64,000 nucleotides of DNA from Enterococcus sp. BWB1-3 (GTDB taxonomy: Bacteria; Bacillota; Bacilli; Lactobacillales; Enterococcaceae), in NCBI RefSeq assembly GCF_016745275.1, contig NZ_JADOEP010000004.1, positions 156,390 through 220,389 on the forward strand, read 5' to 3'. The notes beneath the pieces were generated by a model. That model saw only the letters and a program-made list of their open reading frames with translations. It made no database searches and was not told where the DNA came from. Of the stretch, positions 49,151 through 58,783 are shown piece by piece. The translations under genes and the position numbers were made by a program. Within the stretch, counting starts at the first letter, position 1; each line of letters opens with the position of its first letter.

Positions 49151-50044
49151 ATGGAAGAAACAATCAATACGTATTTGCACTACCTACAGATAGAACGAGG
49201 GCTATCTCTGAATACTCGAAAAAGTTATGAACGGGATTTGGAAAAGTATTTTACTTTTTTAAAAGAAAAGGCAGCAATCCCTTCTTGGGAGGCGGTTGAC
49301 CGTTACACTGTTTTGGATTTTCTTCAGGAACTTCACAATGATAAAAATTCTCCTGCCTCGGTTATTCGTATGATATCAACACTGAGAGGTTTTCATCAGT
49401 TTTTGCGTCAGGAAAGAGTCACAGACCATGATCCCATGCAGCATATCGATTCGCCTAAAAAAGCACAGAAACTTCCTGATACTCTTTCGGTGGAAGAAGT
49501 CACTCAACTTATTGAAACACCGGATGTTTCTAAGCCGCTGGGGATTCGAAATCGGGCAATACTAGAAGTTATGTATGCCACAGGACTGCGCGTTACTGAA
49601 TTAATTGAACTGAAGCTGGCAGATCTTCATTTGGCGATCGGATTGCTTCAAACGATCGGGAAGGGCGACAAGGAACGAATCATCCCATTGGGAGATCATG
49701 CCATTTACTGGATTGAAAAGTATTTGGAAGAAGGCAGGCCGAATCTGATTAAGTCTCCTTCGAATGTACCGCAGCTGTTTGTCAATCACCATGGAAAATC
49801 ATTGTCGAGACAGGGGATTTGGAAAAATCTTAAACAAATTGTTCAGGAAGCCGGAATTAAAAAAAATATCACCCCGCATACATTGAGGCACAGCTTTGCC
49901 ACTCATTTGTTGGAAAATGGTGCAGATTTAAGAATTGTTCAAGAGCTGTTGGGACATGCAGATATTTCAACGACACAAATTTATACGCACATCACCAAGA
50001 AAAGAATGGCTGATGTCTATAAAAAACACTTTCCAAGAGCCTAA
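49151..50044 (+). CDS. xerD: site-specific tyrosine recombinase XerD
   Basis: A 297-residue tyrosine recombinase. The catalytic set is complete: Arg147, Lys171, His243, Arg246, His269 and nucleophile Tyr278. It resolves chromosome dimers at dif with a partner recombinase. It heads the conserved xerD-ribT-scpA-scpB-rluB run, so it is the housekeeping enzyme and not a mobile-element integrase. Confidence 0.95.
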   Translation: MEETINTYLHYLQIERGLSLNTRKSYERDLEKYFTFLKEKAAIPSWEAVDRYTVLDFLQELHNDKNSPASVIRMISTLRGFHQFLRQERVTDHDPMQHIDSPKKAQKLPDTLSVEEVTQLIETPDVSKPLGIRNRAILEVMYATGLRVTELIELKLADLHLAIGLLQTIGKGDKERIIPLGDHAIYWIEKYLEEGRPNLIKSPSNVPQLFVNHHGKSLSRQGIWKNLKQIVQEAGIKKNITPHTLRHSFATHLLENGADLRIVQELLGHADISTTQIYTHITKKRMADVYKKHFPRA

Positions 50045-50062
50045 AGAGGAGGCGAAACACCT

Positions 50063-50428
50063 ATGTTGATCCCTTATCGAAAGGAACATCAAAAGATTGC
50101 AGCAGGGCTGCTGAGTTTTCATGATAAAATGGAAAAGTATCATTCGCTGCTGAATGAAATAGAAATTTATGAGCAAAGCAATAATCTGAGTTTGCTGCTG
50201 TGGATTCCTACTCAGGAGAAAAATATTCAGGGGCTTCTGGGAATCGAACAGGAGTCTGCAAGAATGCTGGTGCTTCATGATATAAGTATAAATCCGTCTT
50301 TACGTGGAGAAGGGGCAGGGTTTCTTTTATTAAATGAGCTTCAGGAAAATTACAGCGATTGTATGATTAGCGGAACGAATGCCACTGTGGCATACCTGGA
50401 TAAATGGAAGCAGAAACAAGGGAATTGA
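50063..50428 (+). CDS. ribT: RibT-like GNAT protein
   Basis: A 121-residue GNAT-fold protein related to B. subtilis RibT, which is encoded beside riboflavin genes and is of uncertain function. The acetyl-CoA loop is ISINPSLRGEGAGFLLL. It lies between xerD and scpA, as in Enterococcus. Confidence 0.85.
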   Translation: MLIPYRKEHQKIAAGLLSFHDKMEKYHSLLNEIEIYEQSNNLSLLLWIPTQEKNIQGLLGIEQESARMLVLHDISINPSLRGEGAGFLLLNELQENYSDCMISGTNATVAYLDKWKQKQGN

Positions 50429-50451
50429 TAAAGTAGAAAGTTGGATATATT

Positions 50452-51234
50452 TTGCAGGAAATCAATATAAAATTAGATATCTTTGAAGGCCCGCTGGATT
50501 TATTGCTTCACTTAATCAAAAAGCTGGAGATCGATATCTATGATATCCCAATTACTGCTGTAACAGAACAGTATATGGGCTATATACATGCCATGCAGTC
50601 GCTGGAGCTGGAAATTGCCGGAGAATATCTTGTTATGGCTGCTACATTGATGGCGATTAAAAGTAAAATGCTGCTGCCGAAACAAGAACTGGAAGTCACT
50701 GATGAAGAAGAACTCGAAGGAGAAGATCCGAGAGAAGCTCTGGTTACTCAGCTTCTTGAATACCGAAAATTTAAGTATGCTGCCGGATTACTTCATGAAA
50801 AAGAAGCGGAACGCAGCTTGTACTATACAAAGGAACCGATGGATATTGAAGAATACAGGGAAGTACAGCCATTGCTTAAACCGAATCAACTAAATACCAT
50901 TGATTTATTTTTGGCTTTTCATTCCATGCTTGAAAAAAGGAAAAAACGTCAGCCGGTTCAGACAACTGTGACAGGCGAGGATGTTTCGATTGAGATGAAA
51001 CTTGCGGAGCTGACAGAAAAGATCGGGTCGCTGCATTCAAATGAGCCGGTCGAGCTGGATTCTTTTTTTGAAAGCTATTCTAAACAGGAAATTGTAACAA
51101 CGTTTATGGCTTTACTCGAGTTGATGAAAAAACATCTGGTCCGCGTTGAACAGGAGTCAAATTATGGTTCGATTTTTCTGTATAATGCTCAGAGCAACAA
51201 TGAAACAACAAATGATTTGGAGGAAACAACGTGA
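50452..51234 (+). CDS. scpA: segregation and condensation protein A
   Basis: A 260-residue kleisin that bridges SMC heads. The N-terminal DIFEGPLDLLLHLI motif and C-terminal winged helix (FMALLELMKKH) are typical. TTG start at 50452; weak upstream site. It overlaps scpB by 4 nt, giving a coupled ScpA-ScpB pair for the SMC complex. Confidence 0.96.
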   Translation: MQEINIKLDIFEGPLDLLLHLIKKLEIDIYDIPITAVTEQYMGYIHAMQSLELEIAGEYLVMAATLMAIKSKMLLPKQELEVTDEEELEGEDPREALVTQLLEYRKFKYAAGLLHEKEAERSLYYTKEPMDIEEYREVQPLLKPNQLNTIDLFLAFHSMLEKRKKRQPVQTTVTGEDVSIEMKLAELTEKIGSLHSNEPVELDSFFESYSKQEIVTTFMALLELMKKHLVRVEQESNYGSIFLYNAQSNNETTNDLEETT

Positions 51235-51848
51235 CAATGATGAGTCAAGTCGAAGCAGTTCTTTTTGTAGTGGGGGATGAGGGGATCAGCTTGGAAGAGC
51301 TGGCATATCTATTAAATCTACCTACTGCAAAAACATTTGAAATTGTATCTGAATTGATGAAAAGATATGAACAGGATGAGTGTTCGGCATTAAATATATT
51401 AGAAGTGGGGAATCAGTTTGTTCTTTCTACAAAGAAAAAATATGCTCCTTTGCTGAAAAAATATGCTCAGTCGCCAATCGCCAATAATCTTTCCCAGGCA
51501 GCGTTGGAGACACTGTCAATCATTGCTTATAAGCAGCCTATTTCAAGAGTTGAAGTGGACGAAATTCGTGGAGTGCAGTCTGCCGGCTCTATTCAAAAGC
51601 TGGCTGCTAAACAGTTAATAGTGGAAAAAGGTCGGGTTGATGGGCCTGGTCGGGCAATATTATATGGTACGACTGATTATTTTATGGATTATTTTGGATT
51701 GAAAACTTTGGATGAACTTCCAGATATTCAGGATATGGAAGAGGAAATTAACGAAGAGCTGCCTTTGGATCTCTTTTTTGATCGATACAAGAATGAACTT
51801 GCTGAAACAGAGATGCTAGAAGAGCCGGAGAGTGAGGAGAAAGAATAA
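51231..51848 (+). CDS. scpB: segregation and condensation protein B
   Basis: A 205-residue protein with two winged-helix domains. The ETLSIIAYKQPISRVEVDEI motif is the family signature. It works with ScpA and SMC in chromosome segregation. GTG start at 51231, coupled to scpA; rluB begins 1 nt after its stop. Confidence 0.96.
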   Translation: MTMMSQVEAVLFVVGDEGISLEELAYLLNLPTAKTFEIVSELMKRYEQDECSALNILEVGNQFVLSTKKKYAPLLKKYAQSPIANNLSQAALETLSIIAYKQPISRVEVDEIRGVQSAGSIQKLAAKQLIVEKGRVDGPGRAILYGTTDYFMDYFGLKTLDELPDIQDMEEEINEELPLDLFFDRYKNELAETEMLEEPESEEKE

Positions 51849-51849
51849 C

Positions 51850-52566
51850 ATGGAAAGACTGCAAAAAGTAATTGCTCATGCCGGGATTGCTTCACGCCGA
51901 AAAGCAGAAGAATATATTGAGCGGGGAAGAGTAAAGGTCAACGGAAAAATTGTTAAAGAGCTGGGAACAAAAGTCAGCAGAAATGATCTGATTGAGGTAG
52001 ACGATGTGCCGATTTATCAGGAAGAAAATGTTTATTATCTTTTTTATAAACCAAAAGGGGTTATTTCCTCTGTATCTGATGATAAGGGCAGAAAAGTTGT
52101 TACGGATTTTTTCCCAAGTGTTAAAGAGCGAATTTATCCTGTTGGTCGTTTAGATTATGATACATCAGGGATCATTCTTTTAACAAATGACGGAGAATTT
52201 TCGCAAAAGCTGATTCATCCAAGCCACGAAGTAAACAAGGTGTATGTGGCTAAGGTAAAAGGACTTCCTAAAAAACATGACTTGCAGCCTTTGAAAAAAG
52301 GTGTTCGCGTTAAAGGTTACAGAACGGCTCCGGCAGATTTTCAAATTCTGTCAGTGGACTTGAAAACAAACACCGGTATTGTTGAACTGACGATCCATGA
52401 AGGGAAAAATCATCAGGTCAAAGACATGTTTCAGGCTGTAGGTTATCCGGTGCAAAAATTAAAAAGAGAAAAATTTGGAAATCTGACATTACAGGGACTT
52501 AGACCTGGGGAATATCGCAGTTTGAATAAAAAAGAAATCAGCAGTCTGCTTAATGAGGCAAAATAG
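51850..52566 (+). CDS. rluB: RluB-family 23S rRNA pseudouridine synthase
   Basis: A 238-residue RsuA/RluB-type synthase. S4 domain residues 1-60; the catalytic motif GRLDYDTSG holds the active-site Asp. ATG at 51850 lies just after the scpB stop with GAGGAG upstream. Function and site are inferred from family. Confidence 0.93.
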   Translation: MERLQKVIAHAGIASRRKAEEYIERGRVKVNGKIVKELGTKVSRNDLIEVDDVPIYQEENVYYLFYKPKGVISSVSDDKGRKVVTDFFPSVKERIYPVGRLDYDTSGIILLTNDGEFSQKLIHPSHEVNKVYVAKVKGLPKKHDLQPLKKGVRVKGYRTAPADFQILSVDLKTNTGIVELTIHEGKNHQVKDMFQAVGYPVQKLKREKFGNLTLQGLRPGEYRSLNKKEISSLLNEAK

Positions 52567-52765
52567 CAGCACAATGAATAATTAATCTGTGCTCGAATTT
52601 TGCCAGCCTGTTTCCTATTCACTTTTATTGATAGCAGATAGTTAGTAAAAAAATAGATGGTTATTATGTATCAATTGCAAATTTTATGATCAAGGCCCCT
52701 GTACTTTCTATCGCTTCATAAAATAGTTTTTCATGCTTTTGTCGTGATTGTGAGATGCTAAACTA

Positions 52766-52793
52766 TTGCTTTTTTGCAGAAGTGATGTATAAT
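52766..52793 (+). promoter_or_regulatory. ribU promoter
   Basis: TTGCTT (52766-52771), 16-nt spacer, TATAAT (52788-52793), just before the riboswitch. Confidence 0.6.
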
Positions 52794-52822
52794 TGGGATG
52801 TATTAAAAATTAAATAAAGGTT

Positions 52823-53017
52823 CGTCTTCAGGGGCAGGGTGTAATTCCCGACCGGTGGTTATAGTCCACGACCTACTTATTGCAAGTAGCTGAATTGGTG
52901 TAATTCCAATACCGACAGTAAAGTCTGGATAAAGAAGATAGGGCTTATTTGAATAGCTTTCTTTCAGATAAGATGACTCTAACTCTATTTTTCCCTGCAG
53001 AAAAATAGAGTTTTTTT
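52823..53017 (+). promoter_or_regulatory. FMN riboswitch (RFN element) with terminator platform
   Basis: The aptamer (52823-52938) has the conserved RFN blocks GGGGCAGGGTG, TTCCCGACCGG, AGTCCACGA, ATTGGTGTAATTCCAAT and CCGACAGT...AGTCTGGAT. A terminator follows: AACTCTATTTTT (52981-52992) with AAAAATAGAGTT (53001-53012) and T7. FMN binding should switch off ribU transcription. Confidence 0.95.
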
Positions 53018-53122
53018 CTGCAGTTGAAAGATTTGTAAGAGGATGTTTAAATGCGGAACATCTAAAGAAAGTTCGCTTTTTGAATGGTTCGTTTGAAGAT
53101 GGATCCTTGTCAGGAGGATTTC

Positions 53123-53728
53123 ATGAGAAACAGTAAGGTACAAAAAATGGTTGGTGTGGCAATGTTAGCTGCTCTTGGTGCAGCATTGCAATTTATTGAT
53201 TTTCCATTGTTGCCGTCGGTTCCTTTTTTAAAGATTGATTTCAGTGACATACCGGTGATGGTGGGCATGTTTTTATTCGGTCCATTTGCTGGGATTGTTA
53301 CAGCATTTATTCGTTCTATGCTGCATTTGTTGATGACAGGACCGTCACCGCAGAACATGGTCGGAGATATTGCCAGCTTCCTGGCTTCTACAATGTTCAC
53401 GTTGCCGATGTATTATTTCTTCAATAAAGGCTCGCATAAGCTGGTAAACAAAGCAGCCGGAATTGTAACCGGTATTCTGATGATGACTGTATTTATGAGC
53501 ATAGCAAATTATTTTGTGATTACGCCATTGTATTTGAGACTTTACGGAGTCAGTGCACAGGAATTTTTGGGAAGATCAATGGAAAGCTACATCGCTGCCG
53601 CAATTGTTCCATTCAACTTAATTAAAGGAGTTATTATCAGCAGTGTGTTTATGCTGTTCTATGTGAAGATACTCCCTTGGTTAAGCAGAAAGCAAAATCA
53701 GCTGGGCAATCAAACAACCGCAAAATAA
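53123..53728 (+). CDS. ribU: riboflavin-specific ECF transporter substrate-binding component
   Basis: A 201-residue S component of an energy-coupling factor transporter with about six membrane segments. It imports riboflavin using the shared EcfAAT module, which is not in this window. The ATG at 53123 has AGGAGG upstream; the frame extends to 53084 before that site. Controlled by the FMN riboswitch. Confidence 0.95.
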   Translation: MRNSKVQKMVGVAMLAALGAALQFIDFPLLPSVPFLKIDFSDIPVMVGMFLFGPFAGIVTAFIRSMLHLLMTGPSPQNMVGDIASFLASTMFTLPMYYFFNKGSHKLVNKAAGIVTGILMMTVFMSIANYFVITPLYLRLYGVSAQEFLGRSMESYIAAAIVPFNLIKGVIISSVFMLFYVKILPWLSRKQNQLGNQTTAK

Positions 53729-53758
53729 GCGAAGCATCCCCATTAAAAATTGTAAAAG

Positions 53759-53798
53759 AAAGACCTTCCTGCTTTTTTGGGCAGTGAAGGTCTTTTTT
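53759..53798 (+). terminator. ribU terminator
   Basis: AAAGACCTTC pairs with GAAGGTCTTT, with an inner TGC/GCA stem, then T residues. Confidence 0.85.
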
Positions 53799-54469
53799 AG
53801 ATACTTTGTCAAACAGTCATGAGCCATACTATTCGTTCATCCTGAATACTGAAAGTTATTGATAATTTTTCGTATAAATTTGGACTGATGAGTGATTTTA
53901 TAAAGATGATAGATGGAGGGCGTATCTTGCATTCATTATCTTCTTTAATTGTTATTTTATCTTGATTAAATCCGCAGTTAAAAAGATGCGAGTCTTCATA
54001 TTAGTGTATGATTCAAGCCTATAGAGGACACATTCTAATATCTTGATATGAATGTTTAGTGCTTCATTGGTAAGCTAGCAAGAGGGTATGCAATACTTTG
54101 ATAAAATAAATGATAGTGTATTAAATCAGGAAAAATTTTCCGAAGCGAAAGAATAGTTGCCTGAGTCAATTCTTTTGAAGAAATTCAAGGTGGAAATCAT
54201 GCAGAATTTGGAAGCTATGGTCAGTAAAACGAACCATTGAGCTTGAAATAAATAGTGATGAGCAGCAGAGAATTATCAGTAATTTACTTATTCAGCAGCG
54301 GTCTCAGTTGGTCGAAGCATAGAAATATAATTATTTAGCTGAAAACAATTCTAATTGAGTCCTCTTTATTTAATGAAGAAGAAAAAGACTGTTAAATTTC
54401 TTAAATCTATGAATACAAGTAAGTCTATTAAGCAAATTATATACTGGATATTTTTTCCAATAGGAACAA
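53799..54469. other. intergenic region containing one decayed gene
   Basis: Apart from the pseudogene at 54085-54322 nothing recognisable is seen. The rest is AT-rich with no credible ORF or hairpin terminator. Confidence 0.4.
54085..54322 (+). pseudogene. C-terminal remnant of an alpha/beta hydrolase
   Basis: Pieces in shifted frames read YFDKINDSVLNQEKFSEAKE (ending in a stop), EIQGGNHAEFGSYG and SDEQQRIISNLLIQQR. The GGNHAxFGSYG pattern is the catalytic His segment of a hydrolase family in Gram-positives. Stops and frameshifts break it, and the N-terminal domain is missing. Confidence 0.6.
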
Positions 54470-54709
54470 TCATATGCACAAATGTCGGTCTTTTTTTTCA
54501 ATCTCTATTGCACGAACAGGACATTTGCGGTAAGCTTTGATCACGGCGTCCAGAGTAGCCTGATCTGTGTTTGAAACATTTATTTCAAGCTGCTGCGGCT
54601 CATTTTTAAAAAGAATAATGCCTTCTTCTGTATAATCAAAAATAGAAGGAGCATAAACTTGGCAAAGTCCGCAGGCAATACATTTATCGGGGATAATTCT
54701 ACACTTCAA
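54470..54709 (-). CDS. ferredoxin, [4Fe-4S]
   Basis: A 79-residue ferredoxin. Cluster ligands are the three Cys of CIACGLC and the Cys of KCPVRAI. The TTG at 54709 (MKCRIIPDKC) gives the expected family N-terminus and has AGGA ~10 nt upstream; an ATG at 54721 adds four residues. It diverges from the ypbB-recQ genes, as in other Firmicutes. Confidence 0.9.
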   Translation of the reverse strand: MKCRIIPDKCIACGLCQVYAPSIFDYTEEGIILFKNEPQQLEINVSNTDQATLDAVIKAYRKCPVRAIEIEKKDRHLCI

Positions 54710-54752
54710 AGAATCACACATCCTATCTTATTTATTGGAGAGGCTGATCACT

Positions 54753-55844
54753 ATGACAACTCTATTCATTTTATCCTTATTCAAGCAGGGATACAAGATA
54801 AAGATATCAACCCTTTTTCATCTTTTAAAAGGGAAACGAACTATTTCTGTTTTAATGAATGGATTTTTATATGAAAATTTAATTTTCTTTCAACTGTTTC
54901 CTGAACTGACAGAGGAAGAATTTCAAGCGACTCTTCAAAAGTTAGTTGCAGAAGGATTTTTAAGCCTTCAACAAGAAAATTTGGAAGCGGTTATCACTGA
55001 AAAAGGAAGAGATTGTATACAAAAACACAGCTTGCAAGCAAAAAAAGAAAGTCAATGGCTGAATAGTTACAGATATGGCAAAATCGATAACAAAATCTGG
55101 CGGCTGATTCAATTTTTTGTTCAGGTAACCTCTAATCTTTCTTATCAAAATAATACTTATTCTCCTTTGGAATCCTCTCCCTATTATCAATGGAAAATGA
55201 AGCAGCTTCTCAAGAATAATGACAGGAATACAATTGGCAACCGAGTAAGAGAGGAGCTGTTACTGGTGTTTGATCAGTTGTCTAATGAAGAGAGTCAATT
55301 TTTCGCTTTGCAATTTTCTGGTTATCGCTGGAATGGAAAGGCTGAGCAGCAAGTAGTTGATTTATATCCTGCCTTTAAATCGGAATTAGTAAGAAGAAAT
55401 GCTTGTCATCACTTTTTTAGAGTTATTGAATCAACTGATAAGGTCGTCATGCTAAAAAAAGTTGTGCTTGATGAAGTGGAAGCTGCCAATAATCAAAGTA
55501 TGCTGAAGACAAAGAAGTTATTGCTTTCCGGGAATTCTTCTGAAAAAATCTGTGAAATACGTCAGATGAAGCAGAGTACAATAAATGATCATCTTCTGGA
55601 GCTGGCAATTCAGAATCCAATGTATTCGTTTGAACAATTGTTGTCAATTCAACATATTCATTTTTTTAAAGCTTTACCTGCAGCTTGTCAGGAATGGAGC
55701 TACACATCAGTAAAAGAAGAACTGCCTGATTTGGATTACTTCAGCTATCGAATGGCTCAGATTTTAACATTACATAAAGAACGTGGGAATAGATATGGAT
55801 TTAAAAAAAATACTAAATCTGGAATTCGGGTTTTCGAACTTTAG
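54753..55844 (+). CDS. YpbB-like helix-turn-helix protein encoded before recQ
   Basis: A 363-residue soluble protein ending in a C-terminal HTH (KICEIRQMKQSTINDHLLEL). It resembles B. subtilis YpbB. GGAGAGG lies 9 nt before the ATG at 54753. It overlaps recQ by about 50 nt in another frame, so the two are co-translated; a helper role for RecQ is inferred from this pairing. Confidence 0.85.
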   Translation: MTTLFILSLFKQGYKIKISTLFHLLKGKRTISVLMNGFLYENLIFFQLFPELTEEEFQATLQKLVAEGFLSLQQENLEAVITEKGRDCIQKHSLQAKKESQWLNSYRYGKIDNKIWRLIQFFVQVTSNLSYQNNTYSPLESSPYYQWKMKQLLKNNDRNTIGNRVREELLLVFDQLSNEESQFFALQFSGYRWNGKAEQQVVDLYPAFKSELVRRNACHHFFRVIESTDKVVMLKKVVLDEVEAANNQSMLKTKKLLLSGNSSEKICEIRQMKQSTINDHLLELAIQNPMYSFEQLLSIQHIHFFKALPAACQEWSYTSVKEELPDLDYFSYRMAQILTLHKERGNRYGFKKNTKSGIRVFEL

Positions 55845-57237
55845 AGAAGGCCAAGAGGAGATTATTTCTTCGCTGCTACAGCAAAAGAACACCTTTGCCG
55901 TACTACCGACAGGTACAGGAAAGTCGCTCTGCTATCAGTTTGCAGGAAGGATGCTTGAAGGAACTGTACTTGTTGTTTCTCCTTTAATTTCCTTGATGGA
56001 TGATCAGGTGAGACAATTACAAAAATCAGGAGAACGAAGTGTGATTGCCTTTAACAGCTCTCTGTCATATAGCGAAAAGAAACATGTATCAGGTCGTCTT
56101 TCAGATTACAAATATTTGTTTATCAGTCCGGAATCATTGATGAATGAATCGGTAATGCAAAAACTAAAACAAATGAAGCTGGCTCTTTTTGTGATTGATG
56201 AAGCACATTGTGTCTCTCAATGGGGAGTGGATTTTAGACCAGAATATGTTAAAATAAAAGACGTGTTAAAAATCTTAGGATTTCCTTTGACTCTGGCATT
56301 AACAGCAACAGCTTCAGACAGCGTAAAAGAAGAAATCAGGCAGCACTTGTTTCAAGAAAATATAGAAATCCAACAATATTTTTATTCGGTAAACAGAAAT
56401 AATATTTCATTAAGTGTGGAGATGACAGAAGATAAAGATGCTGTACTTTTTAAATTTCTGGATAAGTTTAACCAAAGCGGGATTATTTATTGTACCTCCA
56501 GAAAAACGACGGAGAGAATCAGCTGCTTGATAAATGAAAAGTTGGGAATCAGAACAGCATTTTATCATGGAGGACTTTCAACTGCTGAAAGAGGAAAAAT
56601 CCAACAGCAGTTTGTTGATAATGATATTCAGCTGCTTTGTGCAACCAATGCATTTGGAATGGGAATAGATAAACCGGATATCCGGCTGATACTTCATTAT
56701 GATTGTTCTGCAAGTCTTGAAAATTATGTTCAGGAAATTGGTCGGGCCGGAAGAGACGGAATGTCAAGTCAGGCTGTTCTTTTATATAGGCATGGAGATG
56801 AATTTATTCATTATTTTTTTCAAAATGAAGTAACTGAGGAGTTAAAAATACTGCAACGGCTTGTTCAGTCAGAAATGGATTTCTCTGAAGGACTTTTCAA
56901 CTCATTAAGTGAGATTCAACAAAAATGGCTGGAAGGGTATCTGAATGGTTCATATACATTTGATCAATTAAGAAAACGACTAATTGAAAAAAGAATAGAG
57001 AGACAGTATCAGCTCCATCAGATGCTTGAATACATTCAGACGAAAAACTGTAGAAGGATATTTGTAATGGATTACTTTTCTGAAAAAGGAAAAGTCGGTC
57101 GAAAAGATAGCTGCTGTGACAACTGCGGACTGGAATTTCCAACTGCTGAAAATGATCAGAAATTGTCTGAATCCCCTGCAAATACTGAGTCTGGATGGCA
57201 GGAAATATTAATAAGATTATTTAAAGTTAATGAATAA
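55795..57237 (+). CDS. recQ: RecQ-family ATP-dependent DNA helicase
   Basis: A 480-residue 3'-5' helicase. Walker A is PTGTGKS, Walker B is VIDEAHCVSQWG, motif VI is QEIGRAGRDG, and a zinc-binding region includes CDNCGLEF near the C-terminus. It lacks an HRDC domain, giving the short RecQ form. ATG at 55795 was chosen; a GTG at 55783 is also in frame. It overlaps the ypbB-like gene. Confidence 0.94.
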   Translation: MDLKKILNLEFGFSNFREGQEEIISSLLQQKNTFAVLPTGTGKSLCYQFAGRMLEGTVLVVSPLISLMDDQVRQLQKSGERSVIAFNSSLSYSEKKHVSGRLSDYKYLFISPESLMNESVMQKLKQMKLALFVIDEAHCVSQWGVDFRPEYVKIKDVLKILGFPLTLALTATASDSVKEEIRQHLFQENIEIQQYFYSVNRNNISLSVEMTEDKDAVLFKFLDKFNQSGIIYCTSRKTTERISCLINEKLGIRTAFYHGGLSTAERGKIQQQFVDNDIQLLCATNAFGMGIDKPDIRLILHYDCSASLENYVQEIGRAGRDGMSSQAVLLYRHGDEFIHYFFQNEVTEELKILQRLVQSEMDFSEGLFNSLSEIQQKWLEGYLNGSYTFDQLRKRLIEKRIERQYQLHQMLEYIQTKNCRRIFVMDYFSEKGKVGRKDSCCDNCGLEFPTAENDQKLSESPANTESGWQEILIRLFKVNE

Positions 57238-57273
57238 TTTAACTTTATCTCAGCAGATCCGAGGAAGCTGTGT

Positions 57274-57279
57274 TATAAT
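57274..57279 (+). promoter_or_regulatory. candidate promoter for the LysM gene
   Basis: TGT-TATAAT (perfect -10 at 57274-57279 with extended element) about 30 nt before the GTG start. No clear -35. Confidence 0.5.
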
Positions 57280-57310
57280 AGCAAACGATATGATTTTAGG
57301 AGGAAATAGA

Positions 57311-57841
57311 GTGAGTAAAAAAGATAAATATAAGAAATCTGAAGCACGTGAACCTTGGGAACAATCGATTTATGACACTAAGGAAGACAATGGGCATTCA
57401 AGAATTGAAAAGAGACAGCATAGAAAAGGAAATACCGTCTTTTTAACTATTTTGGTTATCTTATTATTATTGATTATTGCTTTGCCTATAGGGACTTATT
57501 GGTGGGTAGCAAGAGATAAACCAAGCAGCAATGGAACAACACCTTCCTCCTCCATAGTAGTGTCATCAACAGAACAAAGTACGACTACAGCGCCTCCGGC
57601 AGAATCAAGTGTGCAATCTTCTGAGGCTCCGGCGGAAAGTACAGCACCTTCAGGTGAAGGCGAACAAACAGATACGCCAACTGTTGATACAGTCGAACCA
57701 TTATATACAGAGGTATTTGCTGGAGAAGGATTTAAGCAGGTTGCTGAGAGAAACGGAATAACTGTTGAACAATTAATGGAACTGAACGGATTAAGCGCAG
57801 ATGCGATTATTCATCCCGGTGATTCATTACGTGTGCAATAA
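57311..57841 (+). CDS. LysM-domain membrane protein (SAG1386/EF1546 type)
   Basis: A 176-residue protein: cytoplasmic N-terminus (SKKDKYKKSEAREPWEQSI), one membrane segment (about residues 45-67), a Ser/Thr/Pro-rich linker, and a C-terminal LysM domain for peptidoglycan binding (GEGFKQVAERNGITVEQL). GTG start with AGGAGG 7 nt upstream. The frame upstream to 57230 lacks such a site. Located between recQ and cmk, as in Enterococcus. Confidence 0.9.
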   Translation: MSKKDKYKKSEAREPWEQSIYDTKEDNGHSRIEKRQHRKGNTVFLTILVILLLLIIALPIGTYWWVARDKPSSNGTTPSSSIVVSSTEQSTTTAPPAESSVQSSEAPAESTAPSGEGEQTDTPTVDTVEPLYTEVFAGEGFKQVAERNGITVEQLMELNGLSADAIIHPGDSLRVQ

Positions 57842-57848
57842 AAGTAAA

Positions 57849-57882
57849 AACTGGGACAAGGTTTTATTGTCCCGGTTTTTTT
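57849..57882 (+). terminator. LysM gene terminator
   Basis: AACTGGGACAA pairs with TTGTCCCGGTT, followed by T residues. Confidence 0.9.
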
Positions 57883-57993
57883 GAGAGAAAAATGAACAGT
57901 TGATTGAGCAGAAATGGTTGTTTCTGCATAATATTAAAAAAAGTCTGAAATAATAAAGAATGTTTTTTTCAGTCGGCAGGAATGGAGAGAAAA

Positions 57994-58665
57994 ATGAAAA
58001 AAATAAGTATTGCAATTGATGGTCCGGCATCATCAGGGAAAAGTACAGTAGCAAAAATATTGGCAAAAAAATTAAACTATATTTATTGTGATACAGGGGC
58101 GATGTACCGCTCTCTGACGTATCTGGCTCTTATTAACAATGTAACAATAGATAACGGCACTAAATTATGCGAATTGCTTTCAACACACACAATTTCCTTT
58201 AAGCAGGAGGAGAATGGTCAGCTGGTTTTTATTGATCAGCAAAATGTGACCGATTTGATTCGCCAGCCAGATGTTACCAACTCCGTTTCAGTCGTTTCAG
58301 CACACCGCGAAGTTCGTGAAAAACTAGTTGAGCTCCAACAGGACATTGGCAAAAAGGGTGGTATCGTAATGGATGGTCGGGATATCGGAACAACTGTACT
58401 GCCGCATGCTGAAGTGAAAATATTTCTTGTTGCCAGTGCAGAAGAACGAGCACAAAGACGATATAAAGAGAATGTTGAAAAAGGGATTGCTACAGATCTC
58501 GAGACATTAAAAAAAGAAATCGAACGTCGAGATGAGATTGATTCAACAAGAGAAGTTTCTCCGCTGGTTCAGGCGGCAGATGCAGTACGAATTGATACAA
58601 CTGGAATGTCAATTTCGCAGGTAGTTGAACGAATTGAGTCGATTATTCGTGAAAAAGCGAATTAG
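57994..58665 (+). CDS. cmk: cytidylate kinase
   Basis: A 223-residue (d)CMP kinase. P-loop [21 protein letters not shown] and MDGRDIGT are all present. It links with the pyr pathway by making CDP. The ATG at 57994 has GGAGAG 5 nt upstream; an ATG at 57982 is in frame. rpsA follows, the common cmk-rpsA pair. Confidence 0.95.
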   Translation: MKKISIAIDGPASSGKSTVAKILAKKLNYIYCDTGAMYRSLTYLALINNVTIDNGTKLCELLSTHTISFKQEENGQLVFIDQQNVTDLIRQPDVTNSVSVVSAHREVREKLVELQQDIGKKGGIVMDGRDIGTTVLPHAEVKIFLVASAEERAQRRYKENVEKGIATDLETLKKEIERRDEIDSTREVSPLVQAADAVRIDTTGMSISQVVERIESIIREKAN

Positions 58666-58783
58666 AATCAATAAAATATGATTATTTAAGAGAAATCGCT
58701 TTATTTTTTCCTCCAAATCCCTTAATATTAGAGAAACGAGACTTTTTTTACGAATTTTTGTTGGCATAGGAGGATAAGTATTC

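Noticed and set aside
49151..50044. Tyrosine recombinase as integrase of a mobile element
   Set aside because: It sits in the conserved xerD-ribT-scpAB order, so it is the chromosomal XerD.
57230..57310. Extended N-terminus of the LysM protein
   Set aside because: The upstream part overlaps recQ and a promoter; the GTG at 57311 has an AGGAGG site.
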